A DNA stretch of 64,000 bases from Amaurobius ferox (lineage: Eukaryota; Arthropoda; Arachnida; Araneae; Amaurobiidae): NCBI GenBank assembly GCA_951213105.1, contig OX578144.1, forward strand, positions 79,037,801-79,101,800, written 5' to 3'. Both the position numbers and the translations under genes were made by a program. Shown here piece by piece: positions 45,228 through 55,074 of the stretch; position 1 is the stretch's first letter; every line of letters starts with the position of its first letter. A model generated the notes under the pieces. It was not told the DNA's origin. It saw only the letters and a list, made by a program, of their open reading frames with translations, and did no database searches.

Positions 45228-45577
45228 GTTCTAAATCTTTTAGGTTAGAACCCTTTCGTTGTCGTTTCGAAGGAAGATAATACAATCATAATATTAACTT
45301 TCGAGAGTGGGCTCTCAAATATTAGGTGATCACCCACTTTTTCTAGGATAGCTAAAGCGTGTGAATTCAACCCCCCCCCCCCCCTATAATGGTGGAATTA
45401 GGAATCCCCCTTTTTTAGGGAGGGTGAATCTCTAATTTCGACAATGAGAAAGTTTTTAAAAGCTATGAAACCTAGGGCCTCTATTTACACAAAGTAGAGG
45501 TGTTTTGATATTAGCACCGAAAGGGTTGAACAAGTGCTCCCTGCATGTTCAAGATCTTAAAGCGGGTATTAAGGTGT

Positions 45578-45895
45578 AAAGAACCTTGCTGCCCCAAACG
45601 GGATTCGAACCACAGATCGTCGTACTGGCCAGTCTACGCTCTATCGCTGAGCTACTGGGACGGAATTTCAAGCTATTTTCCTCGAAGTGGACTCTGACAT
45701 TCTTCACCCTCTAATTTCAGGTTGGCGTGCAACTGATAAACTGACTCACCAAGACCACCGCCTGCTATTTTCCCTCAGGTCAGCTTCCTGATGCTATTTT
45801 TATCCTCCAGATTAGCTTCCTACATAGTCGTTGCACTCCCGATTTAAAATCGAAGCTCAAGATACCAGAGTCCATTGAATCCGTGCTAGTCATAC
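45578..45895 (-). mobile_element. SINE-C, copy 1
   Basis: On the minus strand, a tRNA-like module at 45590-45663 (CCCAGTAGCTCAGCGATAG, box A; perfect B box GGTTCGAATCC at 45601-45611) lies at the 3' end of about 235 bp of family sequence (to about 45890). That upstream part is shared with copy 2 (AGTGGAC(T/C)CTG, CTGCTATTTT, GAATCCGTRCTAG). A tRNA-like part after, not before, the body is unusual for a SINE. Confidence 0.7.
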
Positions 45896-46135
45896 TAGGG
45901 TCCTTGTGTTTCAGTTTTGAATGAAGATAATATTATTACGATACTGACTTGAAGGGGTGGGCTCTAAAATTTTGTCCAGCTCCTCTATTAGAAAGATACG
46001 GATTCGACATCGAGAGCACTTCTGAAATAATAGAGATTGCGTCTTCTTTCTTAAGGAGGGTACAGCAGTGATTTTGAAATTGAGGTGGTCGGGTCACTGA
46101 AACTGATAGGGACCTTTTTCTACTGAAAATAAAAA

Positions 46136-46929
46136 TCTGATGTGAGCAGCACATGACTTTCCCTGCAGACTTATATTAACGTTCTCTTTATTTTAATTAA
46201 ATTTATTTCACTTTTAATTCAATTTTCGTTCTCATTCGATAACCGGACTTATTTTCAAAGGTGGCGTAGGGAAAGTACGAAAAACTAAAATATCTCGAGA
46301 ACGGCTAGTCCTAGTGTAATGGGGTTGGTCTTATTCATTTCGTCGTTAAAAATTACGTATTAAATCAGCATTTAATGGATATATTTGAGTATACCCAATT
46401 TTTTATTTTAGATTTTGGCAATTTTTGCGGGCCATTTTGCAAAAAAAGGCAGGTTATTTTTTTCTGAATCATACCAAAATCTAATCAGCACCAGGGTGAC
46501 CTATACGTGACTCATCTACCGAATTTTGTGAAATTCGGTCCATTAGTTTTTCAGCTACAGTGGATACAAGCTTTTGCGGGCCATTTCACAAAAAAGGCGG
46601 GTTCTTTTATTCCGAATCGTACCCAAAACTAATCAGCACCAGCCCCGCCCACAAGTGACTTACCTACAAAATTTTGTGAAATTCGGTCCATTAGTTTTTT
46701 AGTTAGAGTGAATACAAAATCTGCACAGACAGACAGACACACAGACAGACACACAGACAGACAGACACACAGGCACACAGACACACACACAGACTTCACG
46801 CTAAAAATGGTTTTTTCGTATGTATTCTAGAGGTCTCGAAACGTGTAGATCCGTCGAAAACTCGAGTTGCGATTTTCGGCATGATTCCAATACTTTCCCT
46901 ATACATTACCATGTATTGCAGGGAAAGTA
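46136..46929 (+). mobile_element. Family C element, copy 4
   Basis: Complete. 5' end TCTGATGTGAGCAGCACATG then ACTTTCCCTGCAGAC; ATATCTCGAGAACGGCTAG at 46291; two GGGCCATTT modules; ATTCGGTCCATTAGTTTTT twice; a long ACAGAC/ACACAG tract (46727-46795); and the 3' hairpin 46891-46929 (ACTTTCCCTATACATTACC, then ATGTATTGCAGGGAAAGTA). The 5' motif CTTTCCCTGCAG pairs with CTGCA/TGCAGGGAAAG at the 3' end. Confidence 0.88.
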
Positions 46930-47056
46930 AAAATGTTACGGTATTAACATCCAGGGAATGCAAAAATGTTGGGGCCTTTTTTGTCTTTGTTTCGAAATAC
47001 GGTAATACTTCTATAATAATGACATTGAAGAGGTGGGACACAAACATTGGGGCCAA

Positions 47057-47935
47057 AGTCTTCTCTTCAGGAGGGCAACGGCATTTTAATTCTCATTGAT
47101 TTAATCCCTTTTTACAAGACCTTTCGGTCTGTCCATATCCCCAACCCCACTTAAAGATCTCACTCTTTCTTCCTAAAACTTGACATTTGGGGTGCATATT
47201 AAAGGTCCAATAACATACAAAAATAATTATTTAAAAATTTAAATTCAGGTGCAGGGAAGAAAATCATTGTCGAAAAATAAAACATTTAAAGAAATGAAGG
47301 GGGCGTCAAAAAGAGGAATCGAGACTTTAATTTCCTGCGACAGAAGAGGGGTGGTAAAAAATATTAAAATTTTCTTTTTTTTTTAATCTTGGAAAAAGTT
47401 AGCTACGAAAGCAACTAAATTAATTTTCAGAAGTACTTTAAACAAACCCAAATACGAGTAAAAATACTGTTGCTTGATAATGCGAAAAGGAGGGAGGGGG
47501 AGAGAGAATAATATGTGTGTGGGGCTAAGAATGTTAAAAGTACAATAAAAGTATATCAGCTTAAGGTATCAGAAATCCTGCGCTTTAAGTAATAAAAGAC
47601 CAACATTTTATGTTTTATTTGTGAAAAAGAATAAAATGTATCGTTATAAAAGAAATTGAGTATGTTTAAAGAAAATTGAGTACGTTTAAAGAAAATTGAG
47701 TACGTTATTAAAAAAAAAACAGGCACATCCAAACAGAGAAAAATATCAAACATTTCGTTTCAGCATTCATTCGCAGGTGGAGAGGGGGAGAGGTAAAAAG
47801 AGCCACGTTCTCGTTTTTTACTAGTTTCTGGACTTTTACTAGTTGTGCAGAAAGTATTGAACGAAAACATCTGAAACTCTTCCCCAAGATACATCAACAG
47901 AATCCCAATAGAATAAAAACAAATTCTGATGTGGC
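47057..47935. other. Unassigned stretch with a 20-bp triplet repeat
   Basis: Unique DNA apart from three units of AAAGAAAATTGAGTACGTTT at 47648-47710. A purine-rich GGAGGGAGGGGGAGAGAGA lies at 47491. No supported gene. Confidence 0.45.
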
Positions 47936-47975
47936 CAGCACATGACTTTCCCACGTAATGTCAATCGCATACTTC
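47936..47975 (+). mobile_element. Solo B/C-type 5' end, third terminal variant
   Basis: CTGATGTGGCCAGCACATGA followed by CTTTCCCACGTAATGTC. The first part is the shared terminus; the subterminal part differs from both B and C. No matching 3' hairpin was found downstream. Confidence 0.55.
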
Positions 47976-48279
47976 TTTCATAGCGATATAATGGTGTACA
48001 AGATTGACGTGTATTTAGTCCATTGTTTCTCCATGGAATAAAATGTTTTAAAATTTTTTTTAATTCGTATCATTCGAGTCTTAGTCATGAAAATTACTAA
48101 AAATTTTATTAAGTTCTAGTTTTGAATGTAATTCAGCTACACATTAAGGTTTCTTTCAGGTCTGTGAATTCGTTCTTGAATCGCGTCCACATACACACAC
48201 ACATTGACGGACATATTTTCGAAAGTGTGCGAAAAGTGTTTAGGAGGTGTTACAACGAACTTATCGAAATAATCTCGAA

Positions 48280-48605
48280 TTCTGTAAAGTGCCTTGCTGC
48301 TCCAACCAGGAATCAAACCCTGGATCTTCGAACTGGCCAGCCAACACTTTACCTTTGACCTACTGCGACGAAATTGCAAATTCTTTTCGTCGCAGTGGAC
48401 CCTGCATTCTCCACTCTCTAATGTCAGATTGGCGGACATCTGACAACTTCTATGACCATCTCCTGCTATTTTTACCTTAGGTTAGCCTTTGCTATTATTA
48501 TTTTTACCCAGGTTAATATCCTGAGTGGTCGCTATCCTCTCAATTTGAAATCGGCGCTCAATCTTCCAGAGTCCACTGAATCCGTACTAGAGTCATTTTC
48601 AGACC
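48280..48605 (-). mobile_element. SINE-C, copy 2
   Basis: Same layout as copy 1. The tRNA-like module is at 48290-48366 (B box changed to GGTTTGATTCC, 48309-48319), with the family body to about 48600. The 11-codon-scale ORFs across it are incidental. Confidence 0.7.
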
Positions 48606-48649
48606 TCCGGCATCTTTGCACTAACCTACAGGGTTGATTTGTTCGGGCA

Positions 48650-48783
48650 CCATTGTAACGTGTCTTGCTGCCCCAACCGGAATTCGAACCCTGGATCTTG
48701 GAACTGGCCAGCCGACTCTTTACCGTTGACTTACTGGGACGAAACTGCAATCTCTTATCGTCGAAGTGGACTCTGCAATTCCA
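48650..48783 (-). mobile_element. SINE-C, copy 3 (truncated)
   Basis: The tRNA-like module at 48660-48742 and the first 40 bp of body (CGTCGAAGTGGACTCTGCA), then unrelated DNA. It lies 45 bp from copy 2 in the same orientation. Confidence 0.7.
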
Positions 48784-49279
48784 AAAAGTTTCATAAAATA
48801 ATGTTTTTTCTATACAGAGAAAATAAAAATATCTACTTTATTTCCTAAACATTTAAGCTAAAAGTATTTTATTAACTAAATATTTTTACTTCATTTCCTG
48901 ACGGACTGATTAAGCGATTGTGGTTCTGTGAAGCCCAACAAAGACAGCGGGATATTATTTTTTCTTGAAAGAGGAATTAGTAGATGGTGTCGAAAAAAAA
49001 GCTTCTCAATCGTAGAAGGGTGATCGATCACTGTACTGATGCCTTATTTGACCTACTTTAAAGTAGCATTTCTATAGGAAGTTTTTTCGTTCTGTTTCAT
49101 GTTTTTATTGCCGCCCGCTGTTCCGGAATGGAAAGAAAATAATATTTGACCTTCTATGCTTATCCCTACGAAACATAGTATATGTGTTGGAAATGTATTG
49201 TAATGAGGAAGAAAATTTAAATGTGTATTTTCTGTAGATGTATTTATGCTTTTTGGAATCCAAGTACTTGAGTAATTTT
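48784..49279. other. Unassigned stretch
   Basis: AT-rich. No repeat from this window and no gene signal. Confidence 0.4.
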
Positions 49280-49469
49280 AGCGCGCCAACTGTGTTGTTG
49301 TTGTTGAAACCCAGACCGTACGACCTACCAGAAAGGTGTAAGGTAACTGTTTGGACGGTCGGGAAGTGCCACCCAATTTAGACCGGAACCCAGTGGGGGA
49401 GGCATCCACAGGGACCGTACCCTCCTTCTCCTACCACCAACCTCTCGGAAGGACAGCGCGCCAACTGTG
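49280..49469 (-). mobile_element. SINE-1, 5'-truncated, with 15-bp target duplication
   Basis: A 160-bp SINE-1 3' part (49295-49454; tail TTGTTGTTGTTGAAACCC on the plus strand) between perfect AGCGCGCCAACTGTG repeats (49280-49294 and 49455-49469). A second SINE-1 begins directly after the right repeat. Confidence 0.9.
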
Positions 49470-49757
49470 TTGTTGTTGTTGAAACCCAGACCGTCCGACC
49501 TACCAGAAAGGTGTAAGGTAACTGTTTGGACGGCCGGGAAGTGCCACCCAATTTAGACCGGAACCCCGTGGGGGAGGCATCCACAGTGACCGTACCCTCC
49601 TTCCCCTACCACCAACCTCTCGGAAGGACTTACGGACCCACATGTTTAACGTGATCGTACTCCGCGTGAACACGGCGGCAGTTTTGGCAGTGGCTGGAAT
49701 CGAACCCGGGCCTACCGAGTGCAACTCCAGCGCGCTAACCAATAGGCTACCGCGCCC
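49470..49757 (-). mobile_element. SINE-1, full length
   Basis: 288 bp with head (minus strand GGGCGCGGTAGCCTATTGG), B box GGTTCGATTCC, complete body and (CAA)n tail. CTGTG occurs at both edges (49465-49469 and 49758-49762), a short target duplication at most. It closely resembles the copy at 59461, sharing CTCCAGCGCGC in the head. Confidence 0.9.
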
Positions 49758-50196
49758 CTGTGTCGATCTTGTCGTGTGAAGTATGTTCAGCCTTACGATG
49801 GCAAAAGTATATCTTGAAAATGTCATCCTATGAAAAAGTAAGGGTTTTTTTAGACCAAAGCTATGGAAATATTTTTATTTGCATTCTCATATCTTCTTCA
49901 TTAATTTAGATACGCCTTCAACAAAAATATCATAGCATTAATCCAAAGAAAGCCAACCATTCTTATAAAGGCAAAGTTATTTCCTGAGATCGACATACTG
50001 ACGTCTTTCTGCCATAACAAAACCGTGCTGTCCATAGCATATCTCAGATTCAAGGTCACATACGAACTCAATAGAACTAACGGCGTTAACTTCACAAAAT
50101 AGCTGCGTGACCAGGCATCCTGTTCCAAGTTTTGTCATTCAAAGTTCTGCTTCGATAGGTAGATTCAAAGAGCCATTCCTTCCACTACAACCTGAG
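49758..50196. other. Unassigned stretch
   Basis: Unique DNA leading up to the exon candidate. A 75-codon minus ORF (49901-50128) has no motif I recognise. Confidence 0.4.
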
Positions 50197-50447
50197 GATT
50201 TATGTCGATGGCTAAGAGTACAAATCTGTATTCCAGCGAGGCCGCATCTGCAGTCGCGGCAATTGGCAAAATCATTTACTTGGCAGGGTCGGAGGAATCT
50301 CCGCCAAGTCAAGACTCCAGTCTCTGCCTCCGGGAAGACCAGAATTTGGCCAGTCCACCCCCGTCGCCTGGTCAGTCTGGTTCGCGATCCGGAGAATTTG
50401 GCCAAAAGAAACCGAAGAATTCCCAACGCACCACTCCCTCATATTAA
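50197..50447 (+). CDS. Possible terminal coding exon, unknown protein
   Basis: A GC-rich block (about half GC) within AT-rich DNA. An acceptor-like site CATTCCTTCCACTACAACCTG followed by AG ends at 50196. From there one frame is open to TAA at 50445. It includes MSMAKSTNLYSSEAASAVAA, then KIIYLAGSEESPPSQDSSL and a Ser/Pro/Gln-rich end (LASPPPSPGQSGSRSGEFGQ). Upstream of the AG the same frame has a TGA at 50193, so a splice site there would matter. A second overlapping frame of 124 codons (50107-50481) and a minus frame of 95 codons are also open, which weakens the case. No family was recognised. It could be a real 3' exon or simply a GC-rich stretch with few stops. Confidence 0.25.
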
Positions 50448-50779
50448 TGGACACCTTAGGAAAGGTAATCGTCTGCTTTGAAAAGGCAACATTTTCTCAA
50501 CGGCGTATCGATCGACAAATTAACCACCTGTAGATACCGAACCGAAGGTTCACAGGATTTACAGCCTATGGTGGAGAAATATCTGCTAAAAACCAGAAAA
50601 TAAAACATAATGCCAAGAGAAAAATGATAAACAACTATGTACAAAAATGTTTGCCCATACGAAATACAGTTGAAATATACAGATATCTCCCACCATAAAC
50701 ACCTGTATGCAGAATTGTTACAAATGGCAGAAACTGTATACATTAGACTGCTTTTAAAATAAGTTATTACAAATCAAAG
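50448..50779. other. Unassigned stretch
   Basis: Unique DNA with no gene signal. A donor-like AAAGGTAATC is at 50462. Confidence 0.35.
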
Positions 50780-50801
50780 ATATATATATATATAATATAT
50801 A

Positions 50802-50837
<36 letters not shown>

Positions 50838-50858
50838 TGTATGTATATATATATATAG
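50780..50858. repeat. (AT)n-(TATG)n microsatellite
   Basis: AT runs on either side of about nine TATG units (50810-50845). Tc1 element III starts at its right edge, consistent with TA-targeted insertion. Confidence 0.95.
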
Positions 50859-51094
50859 TCAAGTGCCAAAATTCATGGGATAGCAGTATGCAAATTTACA
50901 AGTGGCGTTCGCATCGCGTTAAACCGGTATAAAGAGTCAGATGGTTGTCAGTGTTGTCTGTTGGACTCTTGAATGTCTTGTGAAACATTAAATAACGTGA
51001 TAATATCTAACCGACGGGAATTAACCGAATCTGAACGTGAAATGATAGTTGGAGCTCAACACATAGGGCATGCTATTTTTAGCATAGAAAATTG

Positions 51095-51383
51095 TTCTTC
51101 TTCTTCGACCCAGACCGTCCGACCTACCAGAAAGGTATAAGGTATCTGCTTGGGTGGCCGGGAAGTGCCACCCAATTTAGACCGGAACCCAGTGGGGGAG
51201 GAATCCACGGGGACCATACCCTCCTTCTCCTACCACCAATCTCTCGGAAGGACTTACGGACCCACGTGTTTAACGTGGTTGTACTCCGCGTGAACACGGC
51301 GGCAGGTTTTAGGCAGTGGCGGGAATCGAACCCGAGCCGACGAGTGCAATTCCCGCGCACTAACCACTGGGCTGTCACGCCCC
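51095..51383 (-). mobile_element. SINE-1, (GAA)n-tailed subtype, duplicate a
   Basis: Full SINE-1 with head (minus strand GGGCGTGACAGCCCAGTGG), B box GGTTCGATTCC and tail seen as TTCTTCTTCTTCGACCC on the plus strand. It splits the N-terminal part of transposase III. Confidence 0.9.
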
Positions 51384-51533
51384 TCGGAAGTGTTGTCTGT
51401 TGGACTCTTGAATGTCTTGTGAAACATTAAATAACGTGATAATATCTAACCGACGGGAATTAACCGAATCTGAACGTGAAATGATAGTTGGAGCTCAACA
51501 CATAGGGCATGCTATTTTTAGCATAGAAAATTG

Positions 51534-51822
51534 TTCTTCTTCTTCGACCCAGACCGTCCGACCTACCAGAAAGGTATAAGGTATCTGCTTGGGTGGCCGG
51601 GAAGTGCCACCCAATTTAGACCGGAACCCAGTGGGGGAGGAATCCACGGGGACCATACCCTCCTTCTCCTACCACCAATCTCTCGGAAGGACTTACGGAC
51701 CCACGTGTTTAACGTGGTTGTACTCCGCGTGAACACGGCGGCAGGTTTTAGGCAGTGGCGGGAATCGAACCCGAGCCGACGAGTGCAATTCCCGCGCACT
51801 AACCACTGGGCTGTCACGCCCC
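51534..51822 (-). mobile_element. SINE-1, (GAA)n-tailed subtype, duplicate b
   Basis: The same SINE copied by the 439-bp tandem duplication; its antisense and sense ORFs of 84 and 101 codons are the same as in duplicate a. Confidence 0.9.
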
Positions 51823-52814
51823 TCGGAAGTTGTTGAGACTTTGAAGATTTCTCGCTCGACAGTGTTAAGAGTGTATCGAGAGTACCACATGGAATACATT
51901 ACCTCACACAAGGGACAGAGCAGTGGGCGGCCGCGTTCGTTGAATGATCGAGACCAGCGACGCCTGAGCAGAAGCGTCCGTGCTAACAGATGAACGACAC
52001 TGCGTCCATTGACTACCACATTCAATGAGGGACGCACTAGAGGCGTATCTGTGCGATCTGTGCAGCGGAATTTGGCATTGATGGGATATGGCAGCAGAAG
52101 ACTGACTCGACTGCATTTACTCACATCACATCATGGGCTTCAGCGCATCACCTGGGCTCGCGAACACATGCAATGAGCCCTAGATGACTGGGAGAAGGTA
52201 GCGTGGTCCAATGAGTCACGTTTGAAGTTGGTACGAGCTGATGTGTGTTCGGGTGTGGCGCAAACCCCATGAAGCTATGGATCCAACTTGTCAACAAGGC
52301 GCTGGGTAAGCTGGTGAAAGTTCCATAATGGTGAGGGGAGTGCTTACTTGACATGGATCGAGTCTTCTGGTCAAATTGAACCGGTCATTGACAGGAAATC
52401 GCTATGTTCAGCTGCTTGGTGACCATTTGCAGGCGTTTATGAACTTCACGTACCCATAACGATGGGATGTTAGAGGATGATAATGCTCCTTGTCACCGGG
52501 CCCATATTGCTCTCGATAGGTTTGAGGAACATTCTGGACAATTCCAGCACATGATTTGGCCACCTAGATCGCCAGATATGAACACCTTGGAGCATATCTG
52601 GGATATGATAGAAAGAGCCATTCGTGCCCGAATTCCAGCACATACCACAACCGCACAATTATGGGCTGCTATCGAGATAACATGACTGAATATTTCTCTT
52701 GGAGACTTCCTCCGACTAGGTAAGTCCATGCCACGTCGAGTTGCTGCACTTCGCTGAACTAAAGGAGACCCAACACGATATTAGAAAGGTATTCCATGAC
52801 TTTTGGCACTTGAG

Positions 52815-54842
52815 TGCATATAGAGTATTACAAATTGGTAGCAAATAAATATACAAGACTGTCTTCGTTATGGGTCAGTACAATACAACATATACAAACA
52901 AATATCACAGATTACTATGACTTGCAATACTACATCGATACATACAATGATATTAGTAATGGATAAAACAAATGTAAATTTAAAAGTAATTTGATTGCAG
53001 TATATATAACAAAAGCTTCTAATAAGTATGCAATATACAGTAAATTGCTGGGGGGGGGGGGGGGGGTGCCAATAATAACTCACAAGAAATGTCCTTAAAG
53101 CACTCCTATGCCGGAGCTACAGCGCTATTGTGTTTAAAGTACCTTGATAGAGTATGTCCCAAGAGAGAGTATTCTTCATCGATTGAAGCGGAACTACTTT
53201 ATGATCGAGAAGCTTGAAATAGGGTCCATGTAACGTTTTTTTTTTGTTGAAACTGAAGTTTATTCTTGTTACTTTAAAAAAGCAGTAACTGTAACCAGTG
53301 AAGTAGTGGGTTATAGCCCCCATTTTATGAACAATTACATTAGTTCTTCATAGAGTTGATACTGAAAGACGAAACATGGCATTATTTAACTTTTTTCCTT
53401 ATTCGATACTCAACCCTTTCACTCTTTCTGAGATCCTGACTATGCTTATGACTGTAACTTTAACGGTGTTCAGACTGTAAAAAGTATTCGTTACTTTTCA
53501 ATACTCCATTACTTTCTCCAAACACTTCATATATTTTTTAATTTCCAATTTGCCTTTTATTTTAATTTTAATTACTTTTTCAATGAGTATAAATGTTTTG
53601 GATGCACATTACTGTGAATTTATATGTATTTATTTTTTTTTTTGGCTAATGAAATATGAACTGAACATTTCACTGCAATAACTAGGGCAGCCCGTAAGAG
53701 TGCGGTTACCACTTGAGTAGAGGGCCTAGACACTATGGGAACGAACACTCGCATTTTTATTTTTGATAGAGGGATAGATATGAATAATTTTCAAAGAGGG
53801 AAAAATCAAATATTGAGGAGGGAAGGCTGTGACAAATGCTTATGGGGAGGGGGGGGGGGCACAATTTGTATAAACGGCTCGGGTAATAACTATCACCATC
53901 CCGAAACTTAAAATACGATTACTTTTTAAAGATAATTCTAACGATTTTGACAGTAAAATTTAGCAATTTCGCTAAATAATAAATGTTGTCATACAGAAGT
54001 TTTGCAAATTTTTGAAAATTTATTTCATTTCATAATATATGATTTGGATTTGTAAAGAAAGATCAGTGATTTTCAAAAGAAAAAGAAAATAATATTCTAT
54101 AATAATCCCTAAAGTATGTCTGTCTGGATGTCTTTCCAGTTACACAAAATCCACACCGTTCATCACAGCCCAACCAAATTTGATGTTATGCGTGCTTAGC
54201 GAGGACAGTGTAAGTTTAATCTGTATAGAGGTGTAAGTTCATTGGTGTATTTCATTTGTTTCAATGGTGTAGGTTCATTTGTTTCAATTTTAGGTACATA
54301 TTTCTATTGGATATATCTATTTGCATTCTTGCACATTTACCGACATACCACATAAAGTTAGTGATGCGGAATTAAACCCGTAAACCGAGAGGTAGGTCTG
54401 GTCCGCAATTCTGTTTGGCAATACCACATAAAGTTAGCTATTGTAGGTTGAAATCTGTTTAATTTTATTCTTCAAATGATTCTCCAAACTGTCAATAAAT
54501 CAAACCACATAATATTGTAATGAAGATGATGTGTAATATTATTTCTGTAACTAGAATATTTCAGTGCAAGTAAAGCGCTGGCAAAATCTATATTTTATTA
54601 TTGATTTAAAATTGAGCGTTCTGTTTAAAACGAGTCAGTTAGAAAGCCCGATTGATCAATTTTTCCCAGAATTTTTCGTTTGCTAAAATAGCTGAGTTCT
54701 TTCTGTGAATTCCTTATTTATCACAGCCACCGTGGATGTTTTAAAAATGTTAAAGTCTTATTGAAAATCTTCAGTGTTTACAAGATGACTGCGATACACA
54801 ATTATAATTATTTTTAAGCTGATGTATATATTTTATTAGATT
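52815..54842. other. Unassigned stretch
   Basis: Two kilobases without a family from this window. G runs at 53050-53067 and 53845-53855; TACCACATAAAGTTAG occurs twice (54347 and 54422). ORFs of up to 71 codons are unremarkable. Confidence 0.4.
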
Positions 54843-54923
54843 TGTGGCGATTGGAGTGATTATAATGTCGGTCTTGTAAGCAAGAGGTCCCGAGTTCGGT
54901 TCTGGCGACTTCCAATCGCCACA
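54843..54923 (+). ncRNA. tRNA-like sequence framed by a 12-bp inverted repeat
   Basis: TGTGGCGATTGG (54843-54854) and CCAATCGCCACA (54912-54923) are perfect reverse complements. Between them ATTATAATGTCGGTCTTGTA and GTCCCGAGTTCGGTTC recall the D arm, a TGT anticodon loop (CTTGTAA) and the T arm of a threonine tRNA, but the anticodon and T stems pair poorly and the acceptor and D parts are shortened. Possibly a tRNA relic, a tRNA-like hairpin or a SINE fragment. There is no T-run directly after it. Not a normal tRNA gene. Confidence 0.4.
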
Positions 54924-55074
54924 GATTACATGTAAATCATTTATTTTCTAGTAAGTTTATGTGCTTGTTTGGATATGTGATCCAGTAGATTTTTATTTGA
55001 AATTTTGGATAATGTTTGATAATTTGCACGTTAATTATTTCCTAATTAAAATTTTACTTCAACATAAAAAAACA
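54924..55074. other. Unassigned spacer
   Basis: AT-rich DNA before B copy 11. Nothing recognised. Confidence 0.35.

Larger units (their letters stand above)
50952..51829 (+). repeat. 439-bp direct tandem duplication
   Basis: From GTGTTGTCTGTTGGACTC to GCCCCTCGGAAG the sequence occurs twice (from about 50952 and 51391), apparently without change. The joint reads CGGAAGTGTTGTC, where GGAAGTTGTTG and CAGTGTTGTC share short homology. Near-perfect identity points to a recent event, or to an assembly duplication. Confidence 0.88.
51001..52781 (+). pseudogene. Tc1-like transposase III, multiply disrupted
   Basis: Homologous to transposase II. The N-terminal part reads NRRELTESEREMIVGAQHIG (from about 51009) and is broken by the SINE. 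It resumes at 51829 (VVETLKISRSTVLRVYREYH). Stops and frameshifts follow, for example TGA at 51991 after SVRANR. The end reads MLEDDNAPCHRAH (second Asp), WPPRSPDMNTLEHIWDM (third catalytic Glu) and MPRRVAALR, with the final stop at 52779-52781. Again 36 residues separate the second Asp and the Glu. The first catalytic Asp region is changed (AWSNESRLK, Asp to Asn), so it would be inactive even if rejoined. Confidence 0.85.
50859..52814 (+). mobile_element. Tc1-like element III, carrying two SINE copies
   Basis: Inverted terminal repeats TCAAGTGCCAAAATTCATGG (50859) and CCATGACTTTTGGCACTTGA (52794-52813) are largely complementary. The transposase is interrupted by a SINE-1 insertion, and part of the element plus that SINE has been duplicated in tandem (439-bp period). 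Without the SINEs and duplication it would be about 1.2 kb, as element II. Confidence 0.88.

Noticed and set aside
53050..53067. Long G or C runs as quadruplex regulatory elements (also 32167, 45370, 53845, 62877)
   Set aside because: Single homopolymer runs without nearby genes; they may also be error-prone in sequencing, so no role is claimed.
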